Below, piece after piece: positions 50,727 through 62,303 of a stretch of 64,000 nucleotides of DNA. The notes beneath the pieces are model-generated. The model saw only the letters and a program-made list of their open reading frames with translations, had not been told where the DNA came from and made no database searches. The stretch is taken from positions 593 through 64,592 of the forward strand of contig NZ_CDCA01000008.1 of assembly GCF_000820185.1 (NCBI RefSeq), given 5' to 3'. This DNA is from Aeromonas tecta (GTDB lineage Bacteria > Pseudomonadota > Gammaproteobacteria > Enterobacterales > Aeromonadaceae). The position numbers and the translations under genes were made by a program. Every line of letters starts with the position of its first letter. Positions within the stretch are counted from its first letter, which is position 1.

Positions 50727-53700
50727 ATGCGTACCCAAATCATCGACAAAACCGTCGTCGTCTCTTCCGTAGAAGGTAATGTTCAGATCCAGCTTGCCGA
50801 CGGCAGCAGTCGTCCTCTTCAGCCGGGAGAGATATTGCAGCCAGGGGCCAAACTCAATATTGCCGACGATGCCAAGCTGATGCTGGCGCCCTATGATGAC
50901 AGCCCGGATGCGTCGCCCGCCACCCCAGCGGCGACCGATGTACCGGCACAGGGACAGCCATCCTCATCGGCCACCAATAAAGAGGTGCCGCCAGAAGTCT
51001 CGCCAGAAATAGCGGCCTTGCAAAAATCCATACTGGAAGGGGTCGATCCGACCAAGAAATTTGAAGCCTCGGCTGCCGGTGGTGCTCCCGCTGCGGGTGG
51101 TGGTGGCGGTGGGATCGGCGGGGTCGCAGGGGCCAGTGGTAATGGTGGCTTTGTCGTCATCGATCGTATCGGTGATGCAACCATTGCCGCTGCCGGTTTC
51201 GATACCGACCACGGCGCCTTGACGGCGCAGAACCTGCTGCAGGAAGACGATCTCTTGCCTGATAATCAGCTTGATGATCAGGATGAAGCCGTCGTCACCC
51301 AGGAAAATCAAGCCGTCAGTGGCAACCTGCTACTCAATAGCAATAACCCCGACGGTCCTTTTGATGCCTCAATAGTCTCTTACAGCTGGGGGAATAACAT
51401 CGGCGTACCGGCCGGGACCGCCGCCAGCCTGGCGGGGGTCGGTGTCTTGATCATCAATGCGGATGGCTCCTATACCTTCACCCCGGCACTCAACTATTCC
51501 GGTCCTGTTCCCCCTGCAAATTACATAGTGACAGATGGCGCTGATACCAACCCATCGGTTCTGACCATCACCATTGCTGCGGTGGATGATCCCGTTGTGC
51601 TGGGAGGGCTGCAAGTTGAAGGAGGGGAGCTTGTCCTGAATGAAGCTGCATTGGCGGATGGCAGTGCGCCTGATGCGGCGGCTTTGACCAAAGGTGGCAC
51701 TTTTACCTTCAATGCCGTGGATGGTGTCCAGGTATTGAGCCTGGGTGGCGTGGTGCTCATCAGTAACGGCCAGGTCATCACCAATTTCCCGCAGGTGATC
51801 CCCAGTCCTTCAGGCAATCAATTACTGGTTACCGGCATCACTTATAACCCTGTGACCGGCGCCGGGACCGTCAATTACACCTACACCCTGAATGATAACG
51901 AAGTTCACACTCAGCCTGCCAATGACACCGCACTGACTGAAAGTTTCAATGTGGTACTGACGGACAGCGATGGCGACAGCACCAGTGCCAGCCTGGATGT
52001 GGTGATACTGGACGATGTGCCTAGCGTGCGCGTGATCCCCGGCTCTGGTGAGCTGGGAGTGCTCAGCGTGGATGAGAGCCTGCCGCAACTGGGCGGTGCG
52101 GACAATGACGGCATTGCCAGCGTGACCCTGGCGGCCTCAGTGGTACAGTCCCAGTTCAGTCATGCCTTCGGTGCCGATGGGGCGGGCAGCATTGGTTACA
52201 GCCTGTCCCTCAATGGCAGCAACGTGGCCAGCGGCCTCTATGCAGTCGATCCATCGGTGGCCAATGGTCAGGGCACCCAGATCCTGCTCAACCAGGTCGG
52301 TAATGTCATCACCGGCAGCGCCAACGGGGTGAGCTACTTCACCATCACCATCGACCCCGCAACAGGCGCCGTGACCCTGAACCTGCTGGACAATATCTGG
52401 CAAGGCGATACCAGCAGCAATGATGACAGCGTCAGCCTGACGCTGGAGAGCGGTATGTTGACCCTGGTTCAGACAGTGACGGACTCCGATGGCGACAGTG
52501 CCAAGGCCAGTATCGATCTGGGTGCCAGTGGCGCATTCCGCTTCGAAGACGATGGTCCAACCTCCGGTCTGGCGCCCGAGTTCCTGCGCCCCGGGTTTGT
52601 GACGGTTGATGAAAGTCTGTCTGTGTTGGGAGGAGCAGATAACGATGGTATTGCCAGTGCAGTGCTGAGTGGTGCCGCGGTACAGTCGCAGTTTAGTCAT
52701 GCCTTCGGCGCCGATGGCGCAGGCAGTATCGGTTACAGTCTGGCCCTTAATGGCGGCAATGTGGCCAGCGGCCTCTATGCAGTCGATCCTTCTGTTGCCA
52801 ACGGTCAGGGGAGTCAGATCCTGCTGAACCAAGTCGGCAATGTCATCACCGGCAGTGCCAACGGGGTGAGCTACTTTACCCTCACCATCGATCCCGCGAC
52901 AGGCGCAGTGACCCTGAACCTGTTGGATAATATCTGGCATGGCGATACCAGTAACCATGATGACAGTGTCAGCCTGACGCTGGAGAGCGGAGTGCTGACT
53001 CTGGTGCAGACCGTCACCGATGCCGATGGCGACAGTGCCAAGGCCAGTCTGGATCTGGGAGCCAATGGTACCTTCCGTTTCGAAGATGATGGTCCGACAG
53101 CGGGTGTGAATGCAGAGGCGCCACGCCTGGGCGAGGTGAAGGTGGATGAAAGCCTGCCCGCGCTGGGTGGTGCGTATAACGACGGTATCGCCAGTGCGAC
53201 CCTGGCGGCTGCCACGGTGCAAGCCCAGTTCAGCCATGCCTTCGGCGCCGATGGCGCAGGCAGTATTGGTTACAGCCTGGCCCTCAGTGGCGGCAACGTG
53301 GTCAGCGGCCTCTATGCAGTCGATCCCTCTGTTGCCAACGGTCAGGGGAGTCAGATCCTGCTGAACCAGGTGGGTAATGTCATCACCGGCAGTGCCAATG
53401 GGGTGAGCTACTTCACCCTCACCATCGATCCCGCCAGCGGTGCCGTGACTCTTAAATTGCTGGATAACGTCTGGCACGGCAATACCAGTAACCCGGATGA
53501 CAGCGTCAGCCTGACGCTGGAGAGCGGCGTGCTGACTCTGGTGCAGACCGTCACCGATGCCGATGGCGACAGTGCCAAGGCCAGTGTCGATCTGGGCACC
53601 GGTGGCGTATTCCGCTTCGAGGATGATGGCCCCACCGTCTGCCTAGCGACCGAGGGTCCAAGCCTCGGGGTGGTGAAGGTGGATGAGAGTCTGCCCGCAC

Positions 53701-56700
53701 TGGGTGGTGCGTACAACGACGGTATCGCCAGTGCGACCCTGGCGGCTGCCACGGTGCAAGCCCAGTTCAGCCATGCCTTCGGCGCCGATGGCGCAGGCAG
53801 TATCGGTTACAGCTTGGCCCTCAGTGGCGGCAACGTGGCGAGCGGCCTCTATGCAGTCGATCCCTCTGTTACCAACGGTCAGGGCAGTCAGATCCTGCTG
53901 AACCAGGTGGGCAATGTCATCACCGGCAGTGCCAATGGGGTGAGCTACTTCACTCTGACCATCGATCCCGCCAGCGGTGCCGTGACCCTGAAATTGCTGG
54001 ATAACGTCTGGCACGGCAATACCAGCAACCCGGATGACAGCGTCAGCCTGACCTTGAATAGCGGTGTGCTGACTCTGGTGCAGACCGTCACCGATGCCGA
54101 TGGCGACAGTGCCAAGGCCAGTGTCGATCTGGGGACCGGTGGCGTGTTCCGCTTCGAAGATGATGGCCCAACTGTCTGTCTGGCGGCCGAGGGTCCAAGC
54201 CTCGGGGTGGTGAAGGTGGATGAGAGCCTGCCCGCGCTGGGTGGTGCGTATAACGACGGTATCGCCAGTGCGACCTTGGCAGCAGTGACGGTGCAAGCCC
54301 AGTTCAGCCATGCCTTCGGCGCCGATGGCGCAGGTAGCATTGGTTACAGCCTGGCCCTCAATGGTGGCAACGTGGCCAGCGGCCTCTATGCGGTCAACCC
54401 GTTGGCAGTCAACGGTCAGGGCGCCCAGATCCTGCTCAACCAAGTGGGCAATGTCATCACCGGCAGCGCCAACGGGGTGAGCTACTTCACCCTGACCATC
54501 GATCCCGCGACGGGTGCCGTGACTCTGAACCTGCTGGACAATGTCTGGCACGGCAATACCAGCAACCCGGATGACAGCGTCAGCCTGACCTTGAACAGCG
54601 GTGTGCTGACTCTGGTACAGACCGTCACCGATGCCGATGGCGACAGTGCCAAGGCCAGTGTCGATCTGGGGACCGGTGGCGTGTTCCGCTTCGAGGATGA
54701 TGGCCCGACAACAGGTGTGAATGTTCAGGCGCCAACCCTGGGCGCGGTGAAGGTGGATGAGAGCTTGCCCGCACTGGGTGGTGCGTACAACGACGGTATC
54801 GCCAGTGCGACCCTGGCGGCCGCCACGGTGCAAGCCCAGTTCAGCCATGCCTTCGGCGCCGATGGCGCCGGCAGTATCGGTTACAGCCTTGCGCTCAATG
54901 GCGGCAACGTGGCCAGCGGCCTCTATGCGGTCAACCCACTGGCAGTCAACGGTCAGGGTGCCCAGATCCTGCTGAACCAGGTGGGTAATGTCATCACCGG
55001 CAGTGCCAACGGGGTGAGCTATTTCACCCTGACCATCGATCCCGCCACGGGCGCCGTGACTCTGAACCTGCTGGATAACGTCTGGCATGGCAATACCGGT
55101 AGCCCAGATGACAGCGTCAGCCTGACCTTGAACAGCGGTGTGCTGACGCTGGTGCAGTCCGTCACCGATGCCGATGGCGACAGCGCCAAGGCCAGTGTCG
55201 ATCTGGGGACCGGTGGCGTGTTCCGCTTCGAGGATGATGGTCCGGTGCAGTCTGGTAACGGGCAAGGTCCCACTGTGCATGGTGCCGTTCAGGAGGATGC
55301 CCTGACCCTGGCCGGTGGCGCGCCCCATGAGGGCAATCATGAAGGGCTTGGGCAGACCACCACGGCCAGTGACACCTCGGGTACCCTGAACACCCTGGTG
55401 AACTTTGGGGCTGATGGTCCCGGCGTCTTCAGCCTGTCGAACAATGTCAGTTCGCTGGTTTCACAGGGATTGAGCAGCGGCAGCGTGGCGCTGAGTTACA
55501 ACGTCGTAGGCAATGTGCTGACCGCCTCTGCTGGCGGGACAGTGATCTTCACTTTGACGGTGGCTGCCGATGGCGATTACTCCTTCACCCTGAAGGGACC
55601 GCTGGATCATCCCGTCAAGGAAGGGCTGCCGAATGGTGATAACGAGCTGTTGCCGGTGCCTATCGACTTTTCAGGAGTGCTGGTCGCTACCGATGGTGAT
55701 GGCGACAAGGTGCCAGGTTTCACGAAAGGTTCATTCGTTATCGATGTGCAGGACGATATCCCTGTGGCGCAAGATGACTATGCCACTGTGCTCTCAGGTC
55801 AGTCCCAGAACATCAATATGGTGTTTGTGCTCGATTTCAGCGGCAGTATCGATAACAACGAACTGAACGCCATGCTCGATGCGGTGCGTACCGCAGGGCA
55901 GGCACTGTTCAACACCTCTGGTGGTCAGGTCAAGATCCAGATAGTGGCATTCTCTGGTGATTCCATTGCTTATCTGCCAACCGACAACGTCACTGCGTTC
56001 ACGAATCTGGTGAACTCCCTGAACCCGCAGGAGCCGGGTGGTGTCCGTCCCTTCGACGGTAACACCGACTTTACCGATGCCATTCAGGAAACCATTGCGT
56101 CCTATACCCCGGTTTCGGGGTGGAATAATCAGGTGGTCTTCATCAGTGATGGCAACCCCAACGAGCAAACTGGTCCAGGCGGTACCTCGCTCACCAGTGC
56201 GGTGGCAACCAGTTGGAATAATTTCGTCGATAACAACGGGATCACTGTCACCACCATCGGGATTGGCAATGGCATCATCGATGCCCGCCTGCAAGATGTG
56301 GATGTGGATGCCGGCCCGAACAATACCCCGCTGCGAGTGAACAACTTTGGTGATCTGGTCGATACCCTGCTCAATCAAGTTATTGGCGGTCTGGTACAAG
56401 GCAACGTGCTCAATGGCTCCAACAATGTCGTTGGGGGTGGAGATGACGATGCCTATGGTGCCGATGGCCCGGGTTATATCCAGTCCATCAAGATCGGTGC
56501 GACGACCTACAGCTGGGATGGTGTGCTCGATGGGGATCAGCAGCTGACATCCGTGACCACTCCCGCGGGTGGCAAGCTGAGCTTCAACTTCTCCACCGGT
56601 GCATGGAGTTATCAGGCTCCTGCCAATGTGAATGGCGATCTCACCGAGGACTTCCAATACACCATCATCGACAAGGACGGTGATCCGGCCACGGCGACCC

Positions 56701-59700
56701 TGCATCTCTATGTCGAAGACGTGGGTGCGGTGGAAGGCTATGTCGATGAGGATGAACTGCCAAGTGGCATCACCGACAACGACAGCGTCACCAGCAGCGT
56801 CAGTGGCAGTGTCGCCCCGCTGATCGTCGGGCCGGATAACTCCGCAACCATCAGTCTCAATACCAACACCAGCGGTGTGACCGCGGCCAGCTCCGGCGGC
56901 GTCGCGCTGGTCTATACGGTGGTGGGCGATACCCTGACTGCCACGGCCAATGGGGCGACGGTGTTTACGCTCCAGGTCGGTTCAAACGGCAGTTACCAGT
57001 TCAACCTGGTGAAATCGCTGGATCATCCGCTGGGTAACGGCGATGACAACGAACTACTGACTTTGGATTTCACCAGCATCCTGAAGGCGACTGGTGGCAG
57101 TGGCACCTTGGCGGGCAGCTTCCTTATTCATGTGGAAGATGATGTTCCCAAGGCGGTGAATGAAAACGGCGGCACCGTCACCGAAGACGTGGCGGGCAGT
57201 CTGGGTGGCAACGTGCTGAGCAACGATGTGTCCGGCGCCGATACCCCGGCTGCGTTCGTGGGCTGGAGTGCCACCGGGCACAACAACAGCACTTCTGTCA
57301 CGGCGCTGAGTACCTACGGCAGCTTCGTACAAAATGGCGACGGCAGCTGGACCTACGCGCTGGACAACAGCAAGGCGGCTACCCAGGCGCTGACGGCGGC
57401 GTTCAACCAGAGCTACGACGTCTGGTACACCATGAAGGACGCGGACGGTGACGAGAGCATCGCCAAGCTGACCATCACCATCAAGGGGGCGGATGACAGC
57501 TCCAGCGTGGTGACGGTGGCGGCGACCGGTCCGGACCACCTGGTGTACGAATCGGGCCTCAACCCGAGCGGCTCCAATGCGGCGGCCACCACCGAGACGG
57601 TGGCAGGCAGCTTCACGGTGTCGGCCTCGGACGGCATCTTGAACGTGGTGATAGGGGGGACGACTTATACCCTGGCGCAACTGCAGGCCTTCAATGGCAC
57701 GCAGACCGTGAACACCGGGGAGGGGTTACTGACCCTGCTGAGCTACAGCGGCTCGGCCAGCGGTGGCACGGTGAACTACAGCTACACCCTGAGCGCGACC
57801 ATCGACAACGACAGCAAGGCGGGTGCCACGCTGACGGAGTTTGATGACAGCGTGACCATCGCGGTGAACGGGGTGGGCGGTACCACCGCCAGCGACCAGC
57901 TGATAGTGCGCATCGTGGATGATACCCCGACGGCCAATGATGATGCTGACAGTGCGACTGAAGGCGTGTTCACTGCCGTTACCGGTAATGTCATCACAGG
58001 GGTTGGTACTACAGGTGGCACGGGAGGCTCGGGGGTTGACGTCAAGGGGGCGGACGATGCAGCCGTCAGCCAGGTTGTCGGCTTTGGTGGCAGTACTGAC
58101 AGCAACCCGGCAGGTGGATTCACGGTCAGCGGTCAATACGGCAACCTGACCATGGGGGTGGATGGTACATACAGCTATACCCTGACGGCAGCCTCGGTTC
58201 CTGTCGGTGCCTCGGACGTGTTTACCTACACGCTCAAGGACGGCGATAACGACACTGATCCGGCTACCTTGACGATCAATATCGCTCAGGACACGCGTAT
58301 CCCAGTGCTCACCATCGGCAATGCGACCGTCGATGAAGAGGGCTTGCCGGCTCGCGCCGGTGAACCAGCAGGCAATGCGGCCAGTGGCAACTCCGAGATC
58401 TTCAACGGCAGCTTCAGCATCAACACGCAAGGTGAGAACCTCACCGCGCTGACCATAGGTGGCCAGATTTACAACCTGGGGACGGGGGGCAGTCAGACCC
58501 TGATCAATAATACGCAGGGGATGCTGGTCGTGACCGGGGTGAGCGGTCCGGTCTCGGGTGTGTTCACGGTGAACTACACCTATACGCTCAAAGACAACAT
58601 CCTCACCCACAATGTGCAGGGCAACGCTGACACGGCCAATGGCCCCAGCTTCGTGGTCTCTGCCACGGATGCCAGTGGCGATACGGGTACTGGTAACCTT
58701 CAGGTGGTCATCAGTGACGATGCGCCGATCGCCAACGGGGCTACCAATGCAGGCCAGGCGACTCAGGTCCAGAACACGAACCTGATGCTGATCCTCGATA
58801 TCTCCGGCAGTATGGATGACTCATCGGGGTATCAAGGCATGAGCCGGTTGCAGGTAATGCAGAAGTCAGCCCTGGAGCTGCTCGACAAGTACGATGCCTA
58901 CGGCAATGTGATGGTCAACATCATCACCTTTGCCACCATGGCATCCAACCCGACTGGGACCTGGGTGACTGTCGATGCGGCCAAGGCGATCATTCTTGGC
59001 CTCTCGTCAACCGATTCGACCAACTATGACGATGCGTTGAACGACGCCATCAATGCCTTCGCAGCGAGCAACAAGATCGTCGGGGCGCAGAACGTGTCCT
59101 ACTTCATGTCGGATGGTTTGCCCAATGCGAGCAGCGTCAGCAACGCTGCGACTGTCCCTGATGGTTCCAACAGTTTTGGCGATGGTGATGGCATCAGTGC
59201 CGCCAACGAGAAGGACTGGACCGATTTCCTGAAGGCGAACAACATCAACTCGTTCGCACTCGGCATGGGCTCCGGCGCTACCCAGTCGGCACTCGATCCT
59301 ATCGCTTACAACGGTGTGACCGGAGCCAGTCCGGCAAACACTTCCGCGGTGGTCGTCACCGACTTCAGCCAGCTGGCGGCTACGCTGCTCAGCACGGTTG
59401 TCGCACCACCACTGGCCGGACAGCTGATCGATGGACTGACGGCGAGCACGGGGGCGGATGGTGGCTGGATCAATGCCATCACGGTTGGGGGGATCACCTA
59501 CACCTACAACCAGAAGACCGATGTCTCGGGTGTCACTGGCGGGGCGTCGGCCGGTACCTTCGATACAAACACCAACGAATGGTCCATCACGGTGGCCGGT
59601 GGCATCTTCAAGATTGATATGGATAACGGTCTGTATACCTACACACCGCCCTCTTCCATCCCGGTGGGGGGGATCAGCCAGGTGCTGGGTTACAGCGTGA

Positions 59701-60824
59701 TCGATAACGACGGGGATACCGCGTCCAACACCTTGTCTCTCATCGTCAACCCGGCGATCGGGCCCACAGTGGTGCGCGATGACTTCATCATCACCAACCA
59801 GGATCCGTCGACCATCCCGGATTGGGCTCTGCTTGCCAATGATACGGGACCACTTGCTGGCACACAGACGCTTACAGGGGTCTCTGGGGCCGTGAGTGGC
59901 ACTGTGGCTGACAACGTGGGGTCGGTAACATTCGATGACACGTCTGGCAATATCACGCCGAGTACCTACGAGGGGTCGTTCAACTACACCAACAGCACCA
60001 CCACGGATACGGCCAAGGTGTTCGTGGATGTGCAGAGCGGCTCGACGCTCACTGGTGGTTACCTTGACGAGATCCTGATTGGCGGAACAGGCAATGACAC
60101 TATCAACGGCAATGCCGGCAATGACATCCTGCTGGGTGGTGCCGGCAACGACAACCTGAACGGTGGGGAGGGTAATGACATCCTGGTTGGCGGTGCGGGC
60201 AACGATATCCTGGATGGTGGCGTGGGCAACGACACCGCCAGCTATATCGACAGTGCGGCTGGGGTCACCGTCATCGTCAATGGCGCCAGCCAGGCGACGG
60301 GAGGGGCGGGTACCGACAGTCTGAGCAACATGGAAAATCTGGTGGGTTCCATGTTCAACGACAGCCTGACCGGTGATGGCAATGCCAACATCCTCAGCGG
60401 CCTGGCGGGTGACGACATCTTGAGCGGTGGCGGAGGCGATGATCTGCTGATTGGTGGTACCGGCAGTGACACCCTGACCGGTGGCGCAGGCAAGGATACC
60501 TTCAAGTGGATGGCGGGGGATGCTGGCGGTACCGACACCATCAAGGACTTCACCACGGGTGCTAACGGGGATGTACTGGACCTGAGTGAACTGCTGAGTG
60601 GGGAGCACTCCAACGCAGCCAGCCTGGATCAGTATCTTAACTTCGCGTCGGGTCCAGGTAGCAACAAGTCGACCCTGACGATCGATCTGGATGGCTCGGG
60701 GAGTGGCAGCACGACCCATACCATCTTCTTCGACAGCGTGGATCTGACGCTCGGCAATACCCGAACCGACTCACAGATCATTCAGGACTTGCTGACCCAA
60801 GGCAATCTGAAGGTTGATCCATAA
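50727..60824 (+). CDS. lapA: Giant LapA-type RTX adhesin
   Basis: About 3,365 residues. The N-terminal retention module (1-~155) has the cleavage-site context [12 protein letters not shown], then a Gly-rich linker and [18 protein letters not shown]. Ig-like/cadherin-type domains follow. Six 179-residue T1SS-143-type repeats span about residues 430-1505. vWA domain 1 starts at about 1698 (MIDAS motif DFSGS at 1703) and vWA domain 2 at about 2686 (DISGS at 2691). Calcium-binding RTX nonapeptides (GGAGNDxLxG) lie at about 3119-3262, then the uncleaved C-terminal secretion signal. It is exported by LapBCE and held at the surface until LapG cuts it. The start could also be the ATG at 50721. Confidence 0.93.
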   Translation: MRTQIIDKTVVVSSVEGNVQIQLADGSSRPLQPGEILQPGAKLNIADDAKLMLAPYDDSPDASPATPAATDVPAQGQPSSSATNKEVPPEVSPEIAALQKSILEGVDPTKKFEASAAGGAPAAGGGGGGIGGVAGASGNGGFVVIDRIGDATIAAAGFDTDHGALTAQNLLQEDDLLPDNQLDDQDEAVVTQENQAVSGNLLLNSNNPDGPFDASIVSYSWGNNIGVPAGTAASLAGVGVLIINADGSYTFTPALNYSGPVPPANYIVTDGADTNPSVLTITIAAVDDPVVLGGLQVEGGELVLNEAALADGSAPDAAALTKGGTFTFNAVDGVQVLSLGGVVLISNGQVITNFPQVIPSPSGNQLLVTGITYNPVTGAGTVNYTYTLNDNEVHTQPANDTALTESFNVVLTDSDGDSTSASLDVVILDDVPSVRVIPGSGELGVLSVDESLPQLGGADNDGIASVTLAASVVQSQFSHAFGADGAGSIGYSLSLNGSNVASGLYAVDPSVANGQGTQILLNQVGNVITGSANGVSYFTITIDPATGAVTLNLLDNIWQGDTSSNDDSVSLTLESGMLTLVQTVTDSDGDSAKASIDLGASGAFRFEDDGPTSGLAPEFLRPGFVTVDESLSVLGGADNDGIASAVLSGAAVQSQFSHAFGADGAGSIGYSLALNGGNVASGLYAVDPSVANGQGSQILLNQVGNVITGSANGVSYFTLTIDPATGAVTLNLLDNIWHGDTSNHDDSVSLTLESGVLTLVQTVTDADGDSAKASLDLGANGTFRFEDDGPTAGVNAEAPRLGEVKVDESLPALGGAYNDGIASATLAAATVQAQFSHAFGADGAGSIGYSLALSGGNVVSGLYAVDPSVANGQGSQILLNQVGNVITGSANGVSYFTLTIDPASGAVTLKLLDNVWHGNTSNPDDSVSLTLESGVLTLVQTVTDADGDSAKASVDLGTGGVFRFEDDGPTVCLATEGPSLGVVKVDESLPALGGAYNDGIASATLAAATVQAQFSHAFGADGAGSIGYSLALSGGNVASGLYAVDPSVTNGQGSQILLNQVGNVITGSANGVSYFTLTIDPASGAVTLKLLDNVWHGNTSNPDDSVSLTLNSGVLTLVQTVTDADGDSAKASVDLGTGGVFRFEDDGPTVCLAAEGPSLGVVKVDESLPALGGAYNDGIASATLAAVTVQAQFSHAFGADGAGSIGYSLALNGGNVASGLYAVNPLAVNGQGAQILLNQVGNVITGSANGVSYFTLTIDPATGAVTLNLLDNVWHGNTSNPDDSVSLTLNSGVLTLVQTVTDADGDSAKASVDLGTGGVFRFEDDGPTTGVNVQAPTLGAVKVDESLPALGGAYNDGIASATLAAATVQAQFSHAFGADGAGSIGYSLALNGGNVASGLYAVNPLAVNGQGAQILLNQVGNVITGSANGVSYFTLTIDPATGAVTLNLLDNVWHGNTGSPDDSVSLTLNSGVLTLVQSVTDADGDSAKASVDLGTGGVFRFEDDGPVQSGNGQGPTVHGAVQEDALTLAGGAPHEGNHEGLGQTTTASDTSGTLNTLVNFGADGPGVFSLSNNVSSLVSQGLSSGSVALSYNVVGNVLTASAGGTVIFTLTVAADGDYSFTLKGPLDHPVKEGLPNGDNELLPVPIDFSGVLVATDGDGDKVPGFTKGSFVIDVQDDIPVAQDDYATVLSGQSQNINMVFVLDFSGSIDNNELNAMLDAVRTAGQALFNTSGGQVKIQIVAFSGDSIAYLPTDNVTAFTNLVNSLNPQEPGGVRPFDGNTDFTDAIQETIASYTPVSGWNNQVVFISDGNPNEQTGPGGTSLTSAVATSWNNFVDNNGITVTTIGIGNGIIDARLQDVDVDAGPNNTPLRVNNFGDLVDTLLNQVIGGLVQGNVLNGSNNVVGGGDDDAYGADGPGYIQSIKIGATTYSWDGVLDGDQQLTSVTTPAGGKLSFNFSTGAWSYQAPANVNGDLTEDFQYTIIDKDGDPATATLHLYVEDVGAVEGYVDEDELPSGITDNDSVTSSVSGSVAPLIVGPDNSATISLNTNTSGVTAASSGGVALVYTVVGDTLTATANGATVFTLQVGSNGSYQFNLVKSLDHPLGNGDDNELLTLDFTSILKATGGSGTLAGSFLIHVEDDVPKAVNENGGTVTEDVAGSLGGNVLSNDVSGADTPAAFVGWSATGHNNSTSVTALSTYGSFVQNGDGSWTYALDNSKAATQALTAAFNQSYDVWYTMKDADGDESIAKLTITIKGADDSSSVVTVAATGPDHLVYESGLNPSGSNAAATTETVAGSFTVSASDGILNVVIGGTTYTLAQLQAFNGTQTVNTGEGLLTLLSYSGSASGGTVNYSYTLSATIDNDSKAGATLTEFDDSVTIAVNGVGGTTASDQLIVRIVDDTPTANDDADSATEGVFTAVTGNVITGVGTTGGTGGSGVDVKGADDAAVSQVVGFGGSTDSNPAGGFTVSGQYGNLTMGVDGTYSYTLTAASVPVGASDVFTYTLKDGDNDTDPATLTINIAQDTRIPVLTIGNATVDEEGLPARAGEPAGNAASGNSEIFNGSFSINTQGENLTALTIGGQIYNLGTGGSQTLINNTQGMLVVTGVSGPVSGVFTVNYTYTLKDNILTHNVQGNADTANGPSFVVSATDASGDTGTGNLQVVISDDAPIANGATNAGQATQVQNTNLMLILDISGSMDDSSGYQGMSRLQVMQKSALELLDKYDAYGNVMVNIITFATMASNPTGTWVTVDAAKAIILGLSSTDSTNYDDALNDAINAFAASNKIVGAQNVSYFMSDGLPNASSVSNAATVPDGSNSFGDGDGISAANEKDWTDFLKANNINSFALGMGSGATQSALDPIAYNGVTGASPANTSAVVVTDFSQLAATLLSTVVAPPLAGQLIDGLTASTGADGGWINAITVGGITYTYNQKTDVSGVTGGASAGTFDTNTNEWSITVAGGIFKIDMDNGLYTYTPPSSIPVGGISQVLGYSVIDNDGDTASNTLSLIVNPAIGPTVVRDDFIITNQDPSTIPDWALLANDTGPLAGTQTLTGVSGAVSGTVADNVGSVTFDDTSGNITPSTYEGSFNYTNSTTTDTAKVFVDVQSGSTLTGGYLDEILIGGTGNDTINGNAGNDILLGGAGNDNLNGGEGNDILVGGAGNDILDGGVGNDTASYIDSAAGVTVIVNGASQATGGAGTDSLSNMENLVGSMFNDSLTGDGNANILSGLAGDDILSGGGGDDLLIGGTGSDTLTGGAGKDTFKWMAGDAGGTDTIKDFTTGANGDVLDLSELLSGEHSNAASLDQYLNFASGPGSNKSTLTIDLDGSGSGSTTHTIFFDSVDLTLGNTRTDSQIIQDLLTQGNLKVDP
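52021..55250 (+). repeat. Six tandem 537-base coding repeats in the adhesin
   Basis: The VDESLPxLGG codons recur at 52068, 52605, 53142, 53679, 54216 and 54753, an exact 537-base (179-codon) period. The last four units are nearly identical in DNA; the first two are more diverged. Each unit ends in FRFEDDGP. The protein resembles the T1SS-143/DUF5801 repeat. Confidence 0.93.
60081..60510 (+). repeat. RTX calcium-binding nonapeptide repeats
   Basis: Two blocks of GGxGxDxLx repeats, for example [15 protein letters not shown] and [15 protein letters not shown], separated by about 40 residues of non-RTX sequence. They fold on calcium outside the cell and mark type I secretion substrates. Confidence 0.9.
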
Positions 60825-60833
60825 TCAAACCAT

Positions 60834-60862
60834 GGGGGCCGGGCTTGCCCGGTCCCTGTTAT
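60834..60862 (+). terminator. Adhesin gene terminator
   Basis: Imperfect stem GGGCCGGGC/GCCCGGTCCC followed by TGTTATTT. Confidence 0.65.
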
Positions 60863-60912
60863 TTGATGACGAGGACGGCTAAGATAGCGGGAGTATCAGG
60901 AGTAGAGTCACC

Positions 60913-61473
60913 ATGCAGTCATTCAATTGGGTCGACATCGATGGCATTCGCTATAGCTGGGATGGGCAGGACAACATCGTCTGCACCGGCCGGTTTGGCT
61001 ATCAGGCCACGATGACGGGTGACCAGATCAGCGGCCTGGATCTTGAAAGTGAAGATGGCGAAGTGGCAGGGTCGCTCAATGTGGACTTTGCCGCATCGAG
61101 CATCAGCTTCACGCCGGCAGAGGATGCTCCCTTGCCCCACATGGTGGTGCTGGTTGGCCACGAACAGGGGCAACAGGAGTACTCACTGCAGAGCCTGAGT
61201 GACAGCTCATTGCAGGACCTGCTCAGTCAAGGCGATGATTTTGACTGGAGTGCGCTGGCCATTGCCAGCACGCCAGAGTCAACAACGCCTTCCCAGGGAC
61301 ATATTCTGTCGTGGGACTCGTTTCATTTCGAAGAAGAGGATGCCCTGCTCGGAGCCCGCGAGCCTGCCGCCGTGCTGGCGTCCCATGGCAGTCTGCTTGG
61401 CAGCGAGATCAGCATCAATATCGACATGACCAATCAGGTGCTGGAACAGATCCCCCCCTTGCACGATATATGA
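60913..61473 (+). CDS. Unassigned acidic protein downstream of the adhesin
   Basis: 186 residues, acidic, without signal peptide, membrane segment or RTX repeats. I do not recognise a named family. Its first ~75 residues (VDIDGIRYSWDG, then GSLNVDFAASSISFTP) resemble the beta domains that follow each vWA domain in the adhesin ([12 protein letters not shown]... [17 protein letters not shown]). The C-terminal half is unlike the adhesin. AGGAG lies ten bases before the ATG at 60913. A terminator separates it from the adhesin, and another follows. Confidence 0.7.
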   Translation: MQSFNWVDIDGIRYSWDGQDNIVCTGRFGYQATMTGDQISGLDLESEDGEVAGSLNVDFAASSISFTPAEDAPLPHMVVLVGHEQGQQEYSLQSLSDSSLQDLLSQGDDFDWSALAIASTPESTTPSQGHILSWDSFHFEEEDALLGAREPAAVLASHGSLLGSEISINIDMTNQVLEQIPPLHDI

Positions 61474-61499
61474 ATCTCATTCGACGATGGGCATAATGA

Positions 61500-61526
61500 C
61501 CTCAATCCAATCGATTGAGGTTTTTT
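61500..61526 (+). terminator. Terminator overlapping the yggE ribosome site
   Basis: Seven-base stem CCTCAAT/ATTGAGG, loop CCAATCG, then six T residues, ending two bases before the yggE ATG. The right arm contains TGAGG, the only Shine-Dalgarno-like sequence for yggE. Confidence 0.8.
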
Positions 61527-61528
61527 CT

Positions 61529-62230
61529 ATGTGGCGTCCCCTTCTTACCCTGTCTGCGCTGGTTGTCAGCGCTCCCTTGCTTGCCATCGAGGTGCCGCAG
61601 GCGCCGCATCTGGTAGTCAGTGGCTACGCCGAGCAGAAAGCCGAGCCCGACATGCTGACCCTCAACGTCTCTGTCACCGCGCTGGAGAAACAGGGCATCA
61701 AGGCCAAGCAACAGGTTGATACCAAGGTGGCGGTCTTCTTCGGTCAGCTGGAGAGCCTCGGCATCAAACGCAGCGATGTGGAAGCCGGTAATCTGGTGAT
61801 CTCCCCCGAGTATCAATACCCCCAGAACAAGCAGCCGGAGATGGTGGGCTATCGTGCCCAGCGCCAGCTCTCCGTCAAACTCTATCAGCTCGACAAGCTG
61901 AGCCAGCTGATGGATACCGCCCTCAAGGCGGGGCTGGAGTCCGTCTCCCAGATTGAGTACGGCTTGAAATCACCGCAAGTTATCAAGGAGCAGGCTCGTC
62001 TTGGCGCCGTAGCCGATGCCACTAACAAGGCAGAATCGCTGGCCAAGGCGTTTGGCATGAAGCTTGGCAAGGTCTACAGCGTGGAGTATCGCAACAACTC
62101 TCCCATGCCTATCTACAGCCGGGCCATGAAGGCCGCTGCGGCACCTGCCGCCGACATGGTGGAAAACAGCTATCAACAGCAGCAGATCAGCATCACGGAC
62201 AACGTGGAAGCCGTGTTCCTGCTGGAATAG
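61529..62230 (+). CDS. yggE: SIMPL-domain periplasmic protein YggE
   Basis: 233 residues with a signal peptide ending near SAPLLA. The mature part is a SIMPL (DUF541) domain: VSGYAEQKAEPDMLTLNVSV, a central EYQYPQNKQP-type insertion, VGYRAQRQLSVKLYQLDKL, and KAESLAKAFGMKLGKVYSV near the end. E. coli YggE is linked to reduced oxidative stress; the mechanism is unknown. The ATG at 61529 is chosen because the signal peptide begins there; earlier in-frame starts lie upstream of the terminator. Confidence 0.88.
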   Translation: MWRPLLTLSALVVSAPLLAIEVPQAPHLVVSGYAEQKAEPDMLTLNVSVTALEKQGIKAKQQVDTKVAVFFGQLESLGIKRSDVEAGNLVISPEYQYPQNKQPEMVGYRAQRQLSVKLYQLDKLSQLMDTALKAGLESVSQIEYGLKSPQVIKEQARLGAVADATNKAESLAKAFGMKLGKVYSVEYRNNSPMPIYSRAMKAAAAPAADMVENSYQQQQISITDNVEAVFLLE

Positions 62231-62271
62231 CATGATGGCCACTCGGCCCTGTTCCATTGGTTCTTAAACAC

Positions 62272-62303
62272 AAAACCCGGGGCTGATAACCTCGGGTTTG
62301 TTG
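62272..62303 (+). terminator. yggE terminator
   Basis: Stem AAACCCG/CGGGTTT with a GC-rich loop, followed by a T-rich tail. Confidence 0.75.

Noticed and set aside
52021-55250. Possible CRISPR-like or satellite array
   Set aside because: The repeats are 537 bases, in frame and without unique spacers; they encode adhesin domains.
53643-55340. Open frame of 565 codons antisense to the adhesin repeats
   Set aside because: It repeats with the same 537-base period as the adhesin and is explained by the repeat structure on the other strand.
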